Shown one piece after another: positions 11,051-22,523 of a DNA stretch of 64,000 bases; the stretch's first letter is position 1; each line of letters starts with the position of its first letter. The stretch spans positions 1,240,001-1,304,000 of the forward strand of contig JACGCN010000005.1 of NCBI GenBank assembly GCA_014905825.1, in the 5' to 3' direction. The notes below the pieces were generated by a model, which worked only from the letters and a program-made list of their open reading frames with translations, searched no databases and had not been told where the DNA came from. The position numbers and the translations under genes are program-made. Source of the DNA: Lyophyllum atratum (lineage: Eukaryota; Basidiomycota; Agaricomycetes; Agaricales; Lyophyllaceae).

Positions 11051-12098
11051 CTAGAATATGTATTCGCGGCGCAGAAACAACCATACAAGTATCAGAACTA
11101 CGATGATGAATATGTTGACTTCACTCGACCGTTTGTGCACCCAATGGCTATTCCAGCTTTCACACAGTGCCGCGTGCTAATGGGGAGTGGTAAGCAAAGA
11201 TCATGATTCGGGTGACGAAGCACAGTGACATACTGTAAGTCGGCGATTCTGTTCTTCTGTCTTCTCGAGGCTCCACTGCTTGACGGTTATGTCGTTCCTC
11301 TGCAGCTGTCCCAGCTCACGAATGTATTGCTCCGCGATGGGAAGATAGAACAGGATCCGCCCTGGTTTGTAAGGTCGGGGTCCTGACCGAGTGGCATGCG
11401 GCTGAGAAGGGAGGAGGCGTGCATCGAGTAACGTAGGCTTACTAGGGTATACGATATATGGAAATATCGACTTGCTCTTACTATCTGCGGGCGCCGCTGG
11501 AATCCGCTTCGTGAGGTCGTAGTCGGAGACAAAGCTAGGCAGGGGAGATGTTATTAGCCCACGTGCGGCCGTAGAGCATGTAACACATGGATAACGTACT
11601 GCTCTTCTATGCAGCCCTTGCAGCAGCGCACGCGACAGCTCCAAAAGATATCCTTGACATTGGGTGCGAGACAGAACTAAAAGCAAAGTTGAATCACAAC
11701 GATTGCTCAATTGTATAACAAATTCAGGACCAACATGACAGTGCTCATCGAATGCGAGGTTCACATATTGTGGTTCGGAAAGATCAAGAGGGCAGGGTGG
11801 TAAGCCATACGCGTTGTACATGGAGGCCTTCCAAACCGACGTAGCAGAGCGTCTCATAAGAATAGAGCGCAAAGCCTTCGTTGTCCGCGCTAGGTGCAAG
11901 AGATCCAAAGGATGGAGGATGTCCAAAAATCTACAACGCTGATATGAGATACTGCCTTTTCAACTGAGGAAGATGACTAGGACACACCTCAAACAATACA
12001 TCCAACGGGATCTCCGTCAACTGCTTGAGAAACCCAGGTGACTGCTCCGAATCTTGTGGCCGTCTTACGTCGAAACCTTTCTCATCGTCATGGAACAT
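11051..12098 (-). CDS. F-box-like protein with Cys cluster and C-terminal transmembrane tail (paralogue 2)
   Basis: It is a tandem copy of the previous gene. Exon 1 (12098-11988) encodes MFHDDEKGFDVRRPQDSEQ and ends LTEIPLDVLFE. After a 57-nt intron comes the F-box helix (HPLDLLHLARTTKALRSILM), then GLPPCPLDLSEPQYVNLAFD and EHCHFC. The C-terminal exon reads HAALCESWNSHWVHKRSSEV and ends with NIFIIVVLILVWLFLRREYI, a clear membrane span, then the stop at 11051. A one-base surplus near 11915-11925 shifts the frame inside the F-box. Divergence from paralogue 1 is moderate, so the duplication is not brand new. Confidence 0.65.
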
Positions 12099-12317
12099 GA
12101 GAGCGGAGCGAGTAGGCCAAAGAGGTACTGAGGCTGGTTTAGAACATCCTCATCATTGCTACCCGGGGTAACGTAAAATCTAAGGTGACTTGAATGATTT
12201 GAATTTCGAACAACAGCGATGTGACAGATCTACAACAGGAAGGAAAGCCGCACGCGACAACATACAGAATACAAATGAGCTCATACACAGAACACAGGAA
12301 GTAAAAAGAGCAATAAC

Positions 12318-14784
12318 TTAGTCCTCCCAGCCGTGCATCTCTCTCTCTCGCTTCGCCCTCCTCATCTCTTTCCGCTCCACATCGCTCATACACGCCCACT
12401 CCGTGATGCCCCCGACGCTCTCGACCAGCTCTTCCTCCCACTGCTCCTCCCTCTCCAGCTCCTTTTTCGTCTTCTTCTTAGGTGGTGGTGGGGGCAAGGG
12501 CGGGGGCGGCGTCCGCCTGTTTGGATGCAGCGGCGCAATGCGGGAAAGCGCACTGCGTGACGCCTTCACGTAGGGCGAATAGGCGGTGCTTGGCGTTGAC
12601 GATCGCGCAGCGGACCCTGGACCGCGTGGAGCGGGAGAACAGAATGGTGAGCCCGGCTTGGAATTTACGCGACGGATGAGGTCGGACATAGGAGTGGATT
12701 TTGTCTTGGGGGCGATGGTGTAGCGAGAGGAGAGACTTGGGAATAATTGTTCCGGTTTCGCGGGCGTTTTGGAGATGAACGGGGCCGAAATACTTGATTC
12801 CGCAGATGGCTGAATATTTTCCTGTTGGTGTATTAGGAGAAAGAAAGATCTGATGACGAAACTAGCGTACCTTGTAAGTCGTGCTCGGGGAACCCTCCTC
12901 ATCTGGTTGTTTGCTTGGTCCTAGGCTGTCTTCGACTTCGCTATCGGCATTCGTCGCTTTGGGTATCTTGTTTGATTTGGTTGACTTCTCCTTGCCTTTG
13001 GCTTTCCCGCTCGCTTGTGCGGGCGTTTTATTATAAGTAGCGGGCTTCGCTGCGTTCTGCACGTCGTCGTCTTCATCGTCTGATACAACGAGTTTCCTGC
13101 CCTTGCTTTGGGTCACAGCGCGTCTCTTCGGCTCCGGAGGATCTCCATCCCCTCCACTTGGATCGTATTCAGGAAGACCTCGATCCACAGACTTCCGCTT
13201 TTTACTGGGTTCGGCTTTCCTCGCGGCTTCGAGGTCAGAATCAGGGATAGAGCTCAGTGAGGTCAACGAGTCCGGTTTCTCGAAGATACTTATGTCCACG
13301 TCGTGGTCCATCATCCTGTCGTCCTCATCGTCGTCGATAAATTCCCGGCTCTTGAAGACCCCATTCTCCTTTTCCTTTCCCTTCCCTTTGGCCTTTGGCC
13401 GTTCGATCACTACTTCTACTTTCTTCGCCGGCGCTTTCTTCGACCTAGATTTTGCTTTCGGTTTACTCGTCCCCCACGCACCATCCTCGTCGTCCGTCGT
13501 AACGGCTTTTTTCTTCCGTGATTTCTTGGCTGCCGGTCTTTTTTTAGACGGGACCTCGATGTCGGTGCTCGTACTCGCAATCGGACGGCCAAGCTCAAGC
13601 GGAGGAGAAGAGGATCCGGCGAAAAACGTCGGAGGGGGACCGGGAGGTGGAGGAGGCGGCATGCGCCGTGTTTCAGCGTCTATCCTGTTAGCTATTCCAG
13701 AGCCTTGATCAGAGTCAAGCTCATCAACGTTGGACATGTCCCGCTTCCGCTTCTGTTTTCCAACACTGGCATCTACACTGAATAGCGATGATGGCGAAGA
13801 GTGAGGCTCCTGGTCTGTATCGAGTTGCGGTAGCGTCACGATGGGGGGATGGTCATATGTAGCCGCAGTAGAGGTCGGAGGGTCAGAGGGTGGTAGCTGG
13901 GAGGGTAGAAGCTTGAAAGGGATTGGGAATTGGTCGTTGAGCATAGATGATGGGGGTATGGGGTTCGTCTCCTGGGATATGGCACCAGCAAATGGAGATG
14001 TTGGGTCTGAGCTCTTGCCTTGTTTAGGTTTACCGACGGGCCGTGGACGAGGCCGAGGCTTGGAGTCGGGAGTGTCCGCGTCGTCAAAAGCAGGTTTGCT
14101 CTTCCTTAGTGCTTTGGCCTTGTCAGCGACCTTACGTCGGGCCTTGGGTGCTGGGATAAGGCTGAAGTCGTCATCGCCGTCAGAGCTTAGTTCGATGACC
14201 TCGCTTGTCAAAGCAGTTGATTCATTTGCTTGGGACTTGTTCCGCGTGCGCGTCTTTGCTCGATCTGCAATGTTTGACGCACTAAAGTCCATGTCCTTGC
14301 TGATATCCGGGTAGGAGGTGGAGTTTAATGGAGGTGTAACATTGCTAGAGGAAGTGGCATCGGCATTATCCTTCCTGTAACGTGGTCGTGGTTTGGGACG
14401 TGGTTTTGAGCCAGAGCTGGAGGAGGTCCGACCACTAATGCTTGAAGTGGACATCGATTTATTTCGGGAAGTATCAAATGCAGGTAGAGTGGTATATTGG
14501 GTGATTTCTGGGGGTATCTTGACTTGAAGCAGAGCTTGAGCTACACCAGGCCATAATAGTCGCTGAGTCGAAATTATTTAGCGGCAACACTAAGACTACT
14601 CACCTTTTGGGTTGGCTATTGGAAGCATAAGATCATTTCCCTCATCTTCGCTGTCCGCAATGACCTCGTCGTCGTAGACGTCCGAGCTATCCATTCGTTG
14701 ATTCGAGGTTAAGAGCGGAGGTTGTGACAGACTAGAGTCACTACATTGTGACAAGTCGCGTCCGTGTTGGCCCACGTGCGCCAC
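12318..14784 (-). CDS. Large disordered nuclear-type protein with SUMO-interaction-like motif
   Basis: Three exons (14784-14604, 14540-12871, 12821-12318) give 784 residues in one clean frame. No catalytic domain is visible. The protein is dominated by Ser, Pro, Lys and acidic runs, with basic patches (KKRPAAKKSRKKKAV, KPKAKSRSKKAPAKKV) that look like nuclear localisation signals. VIELSSDGDDD around residue 175 fits a SUMO-interacting motif. A poly-Pro run (MPPPPPPGPPP) lies mid-protein. The most conserved-looking part is the C-terminus: ELEREEQWEEELVESVGGIT, then EWACMSDVERKEMRRAKRER and a final GWED. I do not recognise the family. Chromatin or DNA-repair association is a guess from composition. 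Its start codon is 45 bp from that of VPS51 on the other strand. Confidence 0.75.
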
Positions 14785-14829
14785 GTGAAGACGCGCTGAG
14801 ATAAGCAGGCCTCAATCCTCCGCACCGCC

Positions 14830-15569
14830 ATGTCGACTGCTGATCGCCGTAATTCAGGGACTCCGCGCCCGCCCTCCTCGTCTTTCAAAGCAGTGTCTCC
14901 GGCACCATCTACCCCAACCACTCCCAATGCAAACTTACCAGCTGAGCAATCAAACGTGTTACACTCACCTCGACGATCTGCTCCTGCAACCCCTCCTCCT
15001 CAGAAAGCCCGTGCAAGAGATTTGCTCAGGAAACACTATGGCTTGGGGGTCGGACCACCTCCACCAATCCCCGGAAAGGCCGCCCTGGACCCAATGAATC
15101 TAGGTGCGTTAAAGGAATGTGCACAATGGGCCTCGTTACATACCTCCAGCAGATTCGACCGCCTTCGATGCCAAGTCATACTATGAACAGCTTATCACCA
15201 CATCATCATTGCCGGGTCTCCTAAAAAGGGAGAATGAACTCCTGACAGGTATTTATTCCGTTGGATCGCAACAATTCCATACTCAGTGCTCCCTGCAGAG
15301 ATACGAGAACTGGATAGCGAGAGGCAATCTCTAGTTTACAACCATCACCACGAGCTAATAGCTGCCAGTGACACCATCGGAGCGGTATGTTCCTACATAT
15401 TCTGTGGATGCTCTGCATGCAAGCGTCATTTTCACAGATGAAAACACGAGCGGAAAGCCTCGACGCAGACCTAGACCTGCTCAAGGTCGCCTTCTCAGAA
15501 ATTTCCCGGATATCATCCGAAGTCGCTATCGAACACAGCCAGACTGAACATCCAAGGTCTCCGTCATGA
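14830..15569 (+). CDS. VPS51: VPS51-like subunit of the GARP vesicle-tethering complex (N-terminal region)
   Basis: GARP tethers endosome-derived vesicles at the trans-Golgi. Exons 14830-15103, 15150-15248, 15299-15384 and 15438-15569 sum to 591 nt, or 196 residues. After a Ser/Pro-rich start the family signature appears in order: LLRKHYGLG, STAFDAKSYYEQLITTSSLP, GLLKRENELLTEIRELDSER, QSLVYNHHHELIAASDTIGA, MKTRAESLDADLDLLKVAFS. This matches the Vps51/Vps67 domain. Many basidiomycete VPS51 proteins are longer, so the stop at 15569 may be an unrecognised splice. I could not find a convincing continuation in 15570-16060. Yeast Vps51 is also short (about 160 residues), so the model can stand. Confidence 0.8.
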
Positions 15570-16061
15570 CCTGCAGTCTACCATGGCCTCACATCCCGCA
15601 ATATCTCGGGGTTTTCAGTTGCTTTACGCCATCATATTTTATACCATAGGACTAATCAGGACAATAAGATCGAAGATGATACCCATAGTCGACGCATTAT
15701 CATGCCCACTGCATTACGTCCGTCTAGGCGCCCATAGCTCTGGCTGCCAATTCGATCCTCCTCGGTGAAGGAGACGCGTGATGAAGAGCCTGTCACCAAC
15801 AAACCCCGGCTTCTTGTCGGTGGTTGCCCCGATCGTCCAATCCGCTTGCTCAACAGGGACCTTCTTCCTCTGCGAATACGCTTAACCACCGGAACGACTA
15901 TAGGAGAGTGAATCACGGCTCACATAAATCTCATACATGCACTCCAGGATAAGATTCGCGACGAGCATGAGGGTCAGCTCGCGCGTTATCTTGCCGCCCT
16001 TGGTCTTCATTCGCTTCTGCATTGGCGTACCACTACAGCCCGGCCACTAACCATCGAAAAA
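15570..16061. other. Region between VPS51 and the next minus-strand gene
   Basis: No complete gene is supported. A plus-strand open frame without ATG runs from about 15935 to 16350 and includes LIHALQDKIRDEHEGQ. It could be a lost VPS51 exon or a shadow of the minus-strand gene. Confidence 0.3.
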
Positions 16062-16810
16062 TCAGCCACGTCCACTGCTAACTGGAGTACAGCAAAAGCC
16101 CACCAAGATCCACAACTTGATCTCCCTGTCGCCCGCAGCAGCGAACACCGCGTCATTCGCACCTATGATTGCAGGCGAGTACGCGCTGTTCGCAATCTTG
16201 CCTATCTGCACGCCAGGCTCCGGAAAGTTCGCTACTTGGAAGGTAATGGGCTCAAGTCGGATGTGGATGTCGGAGCACCATTGTTTCTGTTCTTCGTCGC
16301 GGTACTCGAGCTGGGGTACGAGGACGTGGTTGGTGGGACCAGTTGCCAGTGACCTACGTACTCGTAGCGGCTGCAGCTGTGAAGTTGACTCCTGTGGGTA
16401 GGGTTGGTCATGAACGCCTCTCATCCTCCGGCTCGGGGATTCCACGCTGTGCGAATGGGTCGGGGCCCTTCCTTGGGAGTGAGGGGAATCGTATGGAGAA
16501 GGATACGCGGTTGTTCTGGACCTGCTCTTGGAGATGGACTGCAGCAAAACGTCAGTCATGATGCCTGAGAAGGTTGTGTCTGACGAACATGCGAGCGTTC
16601 CCTACTAGCACTACTCGTCACGCTCGAAAAATCCAGGGCACCCGACAGCGTCGAGTACGAGGAGACGGGAATAGCCTGTTGGTGGTGTATCGCATTCGGC
16701 CTCAGGATGTTCGAGGGGACGGTCGCATACGGTGGCGCGTATTGGTTATATTGGTTGGCTTCAGTCTGCGACCATTGGGTTGGGTAAACGTACGACATGG
16801 TTTGATACAC
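16062..16810 (-). CDS. Conserved-looking hypothetical protein, Tyr/Gln-rich N-terminus
   Basis: No family recognised. From ATG 16810 the N-terminus is rich in Tyr, Gln and Pro (MYQTMSYVYPTQWSQTEANQ). It is joined by a short intron near 16537-16590 to a second block. The second block contains VLVPQLEYRDEEQKQWCSDI, HIRLEPITFQVANFPEPGVQ and GANDAVFAAAGDREIKLWIL, which looks like a folded domain under selection. The splice phase between the blocks is not certain: donors GTTCGT and GTCAGA give different frames, and only the first keeps the second block as read. The 3' end is also uncertain; the frame stops at 16062. The composition of the first block recalls transcription-factor activation regions, but no DNA-binding motif is seen. 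Confidence 0.5.
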
Positions 16811-17432
16811 CTCCGAGTGACAGACATGGCGAATTTAAAGGATCTACCCCCCAAGCTGCAACAATGCCACTTCGACCATCGCATTGGCCAGACCAAAGCT
16901 GGATAGAGGGAACAGCGTAGAATTCTGCCGGCCATTGATTGTTTCCTAATCGGACGACTGGCATGGCCGAAACAGAGTCGCCCCTTTGATCATGAAGTCG
17001 CGGGGTTGTTCTTAATAGAGTTCGTTTATTGGGCCAGTTCCTTCAGTGATTGAGGAAGATCGGAGTGAGAAAGGCGGCGTGAACAAAGCAAGATCGGGCG
17101 AATGTCTGATTGCGTTCTTTCATCGCTTTGGCCGGATGTGTTCCTGTTCCTCAAATTCCTTGCATTGCAAGCGAGCAATGGCAGACCCAAATATATTCTC
17201 GAGACGCACAAAAGAGTAGGAGCCATGGGGTTAAACGGAACAATGCTCATCCCGCGGAGTAAGATCCACCTCGGGAGTGGTCTGAAGTCATTAATATCAT
17301 GCCATTATGCTCATTGGCCCCGGTCGTGAGGCCCAACGTAGGTGTGGTGATGCCTATACATTTGCGCCAAGGTTTGACTTCTGTACAGATCGAGGAAAGG
17401 ACCGCGATCACATAAATTACGGACGCCCATAT
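16811..17432. other. Intergenic region
   Basis: Short open frames occur on both strands but none shows domain-like sequence or a coherent splice structure. It is the promoter side of the hypothetical gene and the 3' side of YIP4. Confidence 0.5.
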
Positions 17433-18740
17433 TTATCGGATGAGGATCATCCATGCCAGGATGAAGTAGAAGAGGCTGGGATAACGAGGGTCAATGCAAG
17501 ACGCAAGACACGGAGCTCACGCTGACTTACAGCAGAGGGTATACAGCGAGCAGGATCCTTTGCTGCTCAATTTTGGTGCCGTCCAGGAAATTCACCGAGG
17601 CTATGAAATGATGGGTTAAGTGAGATGGGATTGGGTGTATGAAAGTATATGCTGACCCCATATACACCAGGCCCAACAAAGCAAGGCGACAGGTGCTCTG
17701 ACATAGATGACGTTGACAAAGCATGCAACCAAGGCAGCGATATTCAGAGGCGCTATACAGTATCCGAGAACGCATAGACCCTGGAAGAACGATCTGTATC
17801 ACGCTTCAAAATTGATTCAGTGAAGACATAAGGTTGTGCTCACACTCTGCCTCCCAAGAGCTATTGAGAAGAGTTGCATGAGCGAATGTATTCATCACGC
17901 TCGGAACGAAATAGATCACCTTAGCTTGAACAGTGACCGCTAAAGCCCCTAACGAGCATATGACAATGACACTGGTGAAAACGCCCAAAGCTTGCTTGGG
18001 TGGTGCCTGAAATTGTACAGCTGAGGAAAGGACAAGGCCAAGGGGATGCAACTACGCACGTTGATACTAAGCATGATTCCAAGTGTGAGGCATAAAATCA
18101 GGGGTCCCCATAGATCCCAGTCGCTGCACTTCATCTGAGAAGATCTTCCAATGTAGTCCTATCCTAAGTCACTCACCGAAGAACTTCCCGGCCACTCGAT
18201 TTCCGCGGGTACAGCACTTGCACTAGCTTCGAGTAAATGGAAAAGAGGTCGCGAGCCTGGATACTTATAAGACGGCTGCAGCTGCGGGATCACGGAACAC
18301 ACCCACGATAGTCGTTGTAACAGGCTCGTCGAGAGTGTCGACATTAGAATATCTGTGGGAGTGAGTCTAATGTATGTAGTGGCTTATAGGTCAGACATAC
18401 CGTGTTTCGACCTGCACACCACCAACGGTCTGTCTCAACGGCCGCGCTGCCCCATTAGCAGAACTGCCAATGTTTCCTGAGACGACTGGACTTGAAGCCC
18501 GGGCTGCGCTCGACGGGGGAGCTAACTGCTCCGGCTCTCGCGCTCGTGATTTGCCTTTATCCGGTGGCGAAGCAAGGCCTGGATGTGTGAAGCCGGGGAT
18601 GTCATCCTCGTCAAGGTCGTCGTCATCATCTACAGAAACTTCTAGTGAGTGCGCAGCGGTGTTAAGGCCCCAGAATGCTGACCTGCTTGAATGAATTGCG
18701 AATTCCCTGTGAGGGGAGTACTTGTTCTGGCGGAATTCAT
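17433..18740 (-). CDS. YIP4: YIP4/YIPF6-type Golgi membrane protein
   Basis: Yip1-family proteins bind Rab GTPases and act in ER-Golgi traffic. Translation starts at 18740 (MNSARTSTPLTGNSQF). An acidic linker (DDDDDLDEDDIPGF), a low-complexity part, and then YSNVDTLDEPVTTTI, ARDLFSIYSKLVQVLYPRKS and DWDLWGPLILCLTLGIMLSI follow, which is the YIPF6 signature. Further membrane segments include GVFTSVIVICSLGALAVTVQ and SVNFLDGTKIEQQRILLAVY, ending LLFYFILAWMILIR at 17433. The splice before DWDLWGPL is odd: keeping frame needs a 32-nt intron ending GGAAG, which is short. An alternative is one missing G at the donor near 18176. It is divergent from RPT2, with 135 bp between the start codons. Confidence 0.87.
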
Positions 18741-18875
18741 CGTGGTGGGCGTTGACCGCTGTTCTGCCACGCAGCGCGTTGAGTGCGACCGGGGTCACAT
18801 TCCGTCACGCAGCGGAGTTGAAAGATTTGCCAAATCCAGAATACTGACGCGTCCTCTTTCACAAACACTCATAAC

Positions 18876-20485
<1,610 letters not shown>

Positions 20486-20800
20486 TAGCGTTTTGTATCC
20501 TTTTTCTAGTCACTTATATTTTACTGCCTTGACCTGATTTGGAAGTTCTGCCAAATGTCAATTCAAGATACGCCCCTCCTTGAATCGTGATCTAGAAGAT
20601 TAGAGAAACAGTCAAGCAAAACGAAGATCTAAAGTGCAACGAATATTCACGGGTATCTGTTGACTGCTGGTCACCGAAGCAATGAGAGATCAGACGTTTG
20701 GATGACTCCATAAAAACTTGAGCGCAAAACTTACGAGGACGTTCTTTGCCAGCTGTGACCGATGAGCTGTCTCGTGGAAACTTTCGATCTTCCTCTCCTG

Positions 20801-21169
20801 TCAAGGATGCAAGTGGCGAATCGCAACACTAAGCGTTAGAGCTGGGCTGCTCGCGCCCGAATTCTCAAGATACGCCTGAGTTGCATCCTGAGAAGGCGTA
20901 AAATCGTCGTGGCAATCATCACTATCCTCAGCGAATTGCAAGGAAATGCGTATGGTAGATATAGCTTTCTCGTCAAAAGCTTGTGGTCTGTCTTCGGGCC
21001 GATATTGTCTTCTCCTCATCTTGAGAATGGTGGAGTGAGATGCCGAGCAGAACATTCGGAATGGTCCATCCGAATCACTAGAGATTGGCAATCGTGAATT
21101 GTAAGACGCAGCAGGGTCTAAAGGGCCATTGATTGAAGGGGCGATATATGTAGCGAGGAGGACACGGTC
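20801..21169 (-). CDS. Possible short gene or last exon, unknown
   Basis: After a possible acceptor (CTACTAG at about 21170) an open frame reads DRVLLATYIAPSINGPLDPA, then LPISSDSDGPFRMFCSASHS, RRRQYRPEDRPQAFDEKAIS and ends SVAIRHLHP at 20801. The sequence looks more like coding than noise, but I cannot find a convincing first exon. It may be a remnant of a larger gene. No family recognised. Confidence 0.3.
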   Translation of the reverse strand, partial: DRVLLATYIAPSINGPLDPAASYNSRLPISSDSDGPFRMFCSASHSTILKMRRRQYRPEDRPQAFDEKAISTIRISLQFAEDSDDCHDDFTPSQDATQAYLENSGASSPALTLSVAIRHLHP

Positions 21170-21937
21170 CTAGTAGGCCATGGACGTCACTGTGAGGATT
21201 ATCGGCCCCGCCGCCTCGCGCCGTATATCCCGACAGCGCGCCCGTGAATGATGTTATCCCATCAGCGGCGATGCAAGTCCGTTTTAGAGCATCCTCATGC
21301 ACCCCAGATGCACCCCTACTAGTACCTGTCGTTCGTTCGTTCGATTCTGTCTGCGCTCCTCAGGCAGACTCGTGTCTTACCTTCATTGTCTTGATCTTTC
21401 ATTCAGTGTCATTCTCGTCCTGTCCCCAGAAGGGCCCACGTTGCGTTCCTAATTATAAGCTGGCATCTGGCACCGACGAAATGAATACTGAACCTGAAAT
21501 CTCGACCACCATCACGGAACCAATTCGGTATCAATCACTGCAGCTCGTTGTCGACTCTGTCGCGAATGGCCCCCCGTTCTTTGAGACACCGCCCGGCCTT
21601 CATGGCCAGGAGCTCTAGATACGTCAGGAAGCACAGCACCGACGGCGTTTTCGATATATTTATCTCGTTTAACCCCATCAACACCGCTTAAGACGGCCCC
21701 CTCCACTAAACCTATACAGGTCCACGCGGCGAAATAGGTCATTGTAACATCGCTAGGAGCTCACCATTCTTGTGCTCATCCCACATAGGCGTTTTCAGAC
21801 CTTGAATCCAAAACGCAGGATCATCTCTGACCAGCCGGAGACATATAAAGCATGAGGGTGGCCAGACAGGTCCTTCAGTTACCTACACTCCCCCTCACTT
21901 CACCTCCTCCACTCGAATCCAATCCCTCATTCCAATA
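21170..21937. other. Upstream region of the secreted-protein gene
   Basis: No supported gene. The right part is the promoter of the gene at 21938 and contains a TATA box; short pyrimidine-rich stretches precede the ATG. Confidence 0.5.
21844..21849 (+). promoter_or_regulatory. TATA box of the secreted-protein gene
   Basis: TATAAA lies 94 bp before the start codon at 21938, followed by a CT-rich leader. This is the usual layout of strongly expressed fungal genes. Confidence 0.6.
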
Positions 21938-22523
21938 ATGAAGTTCACCATCTCCGCTGCTCTCCTCTCCCTCGCTGGCCTCGTCGCCTCGAGCTCTATC
22001 AATGTCCCCCGCCAGAGCTGCCCCGAGGCATCGAGGTTCGGTATCCTTACCGTTACCCCCAGCACCCCCCTCAACCCCGGTGACGTATGTTCTCATGGAG
22101 ATCTACTAGTTTGCACCTCCCATCTAACTGCACTTTGATTCCAGGATTTCACCGTTTCGGTCGATCTTAAATGCGCCGTTAACAACTTCGGCATCGTCCC
22201 CACGTACCTCGACTACACCATCATTGTCCCCTCGCAGGTGAACAACGGTCACGAGCCCCCCATGGTCATTGCTCGCCGCACTTTGGCGGCCGGCGCCACC
22301 TCGGATACCTTCACGACCACAGTAAGAGCGACATGATCTTGACCCCATCCATTACGTGCACTAAGACTTGTACCCCCAGGTTCCCCACGGTTTCTACTTC
22401 GAGGGAGCACCCTACTCTGTTCAATTCGTCAACACTTACCCTATCCAGGGTACCGATGGCAGCGAGGTCCTCGTCCAAGGAAGCATCACTGCGGGCATCA
22501 ACATCAACACCGCTAGCGCTTGA
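21938..22523 (+). CDS. Small secreted protein
   Basis: Three exons (21938-22084, 22145-22321, 22380-22523) give 155 residues. The first about 20 residues (MKFTISAALLSLAGLVASSS) are a classical signal peptide. The mature part has only a few Cys and a beta-rich look: FGILTVTPSTPLNPGDDFTV, FGIVPTYLDYTIIVPSQV, GFYFEGAPYSVQFVNTYPIQ. It resembles small secreted proteins found repeatedly in wood-decay basidiomycetes; the function is not known. A TATA box and CT-rich leader suggest high or inducible expression. Exons join in one frame. Confidence 0.8.

Noticed and set aside
12318..14454. Plus-strand open frames opposite the disordered protein
   Set aside because: They mirror its Ser/Pro/Lys codons on the other strand and have no splice structure of their own.
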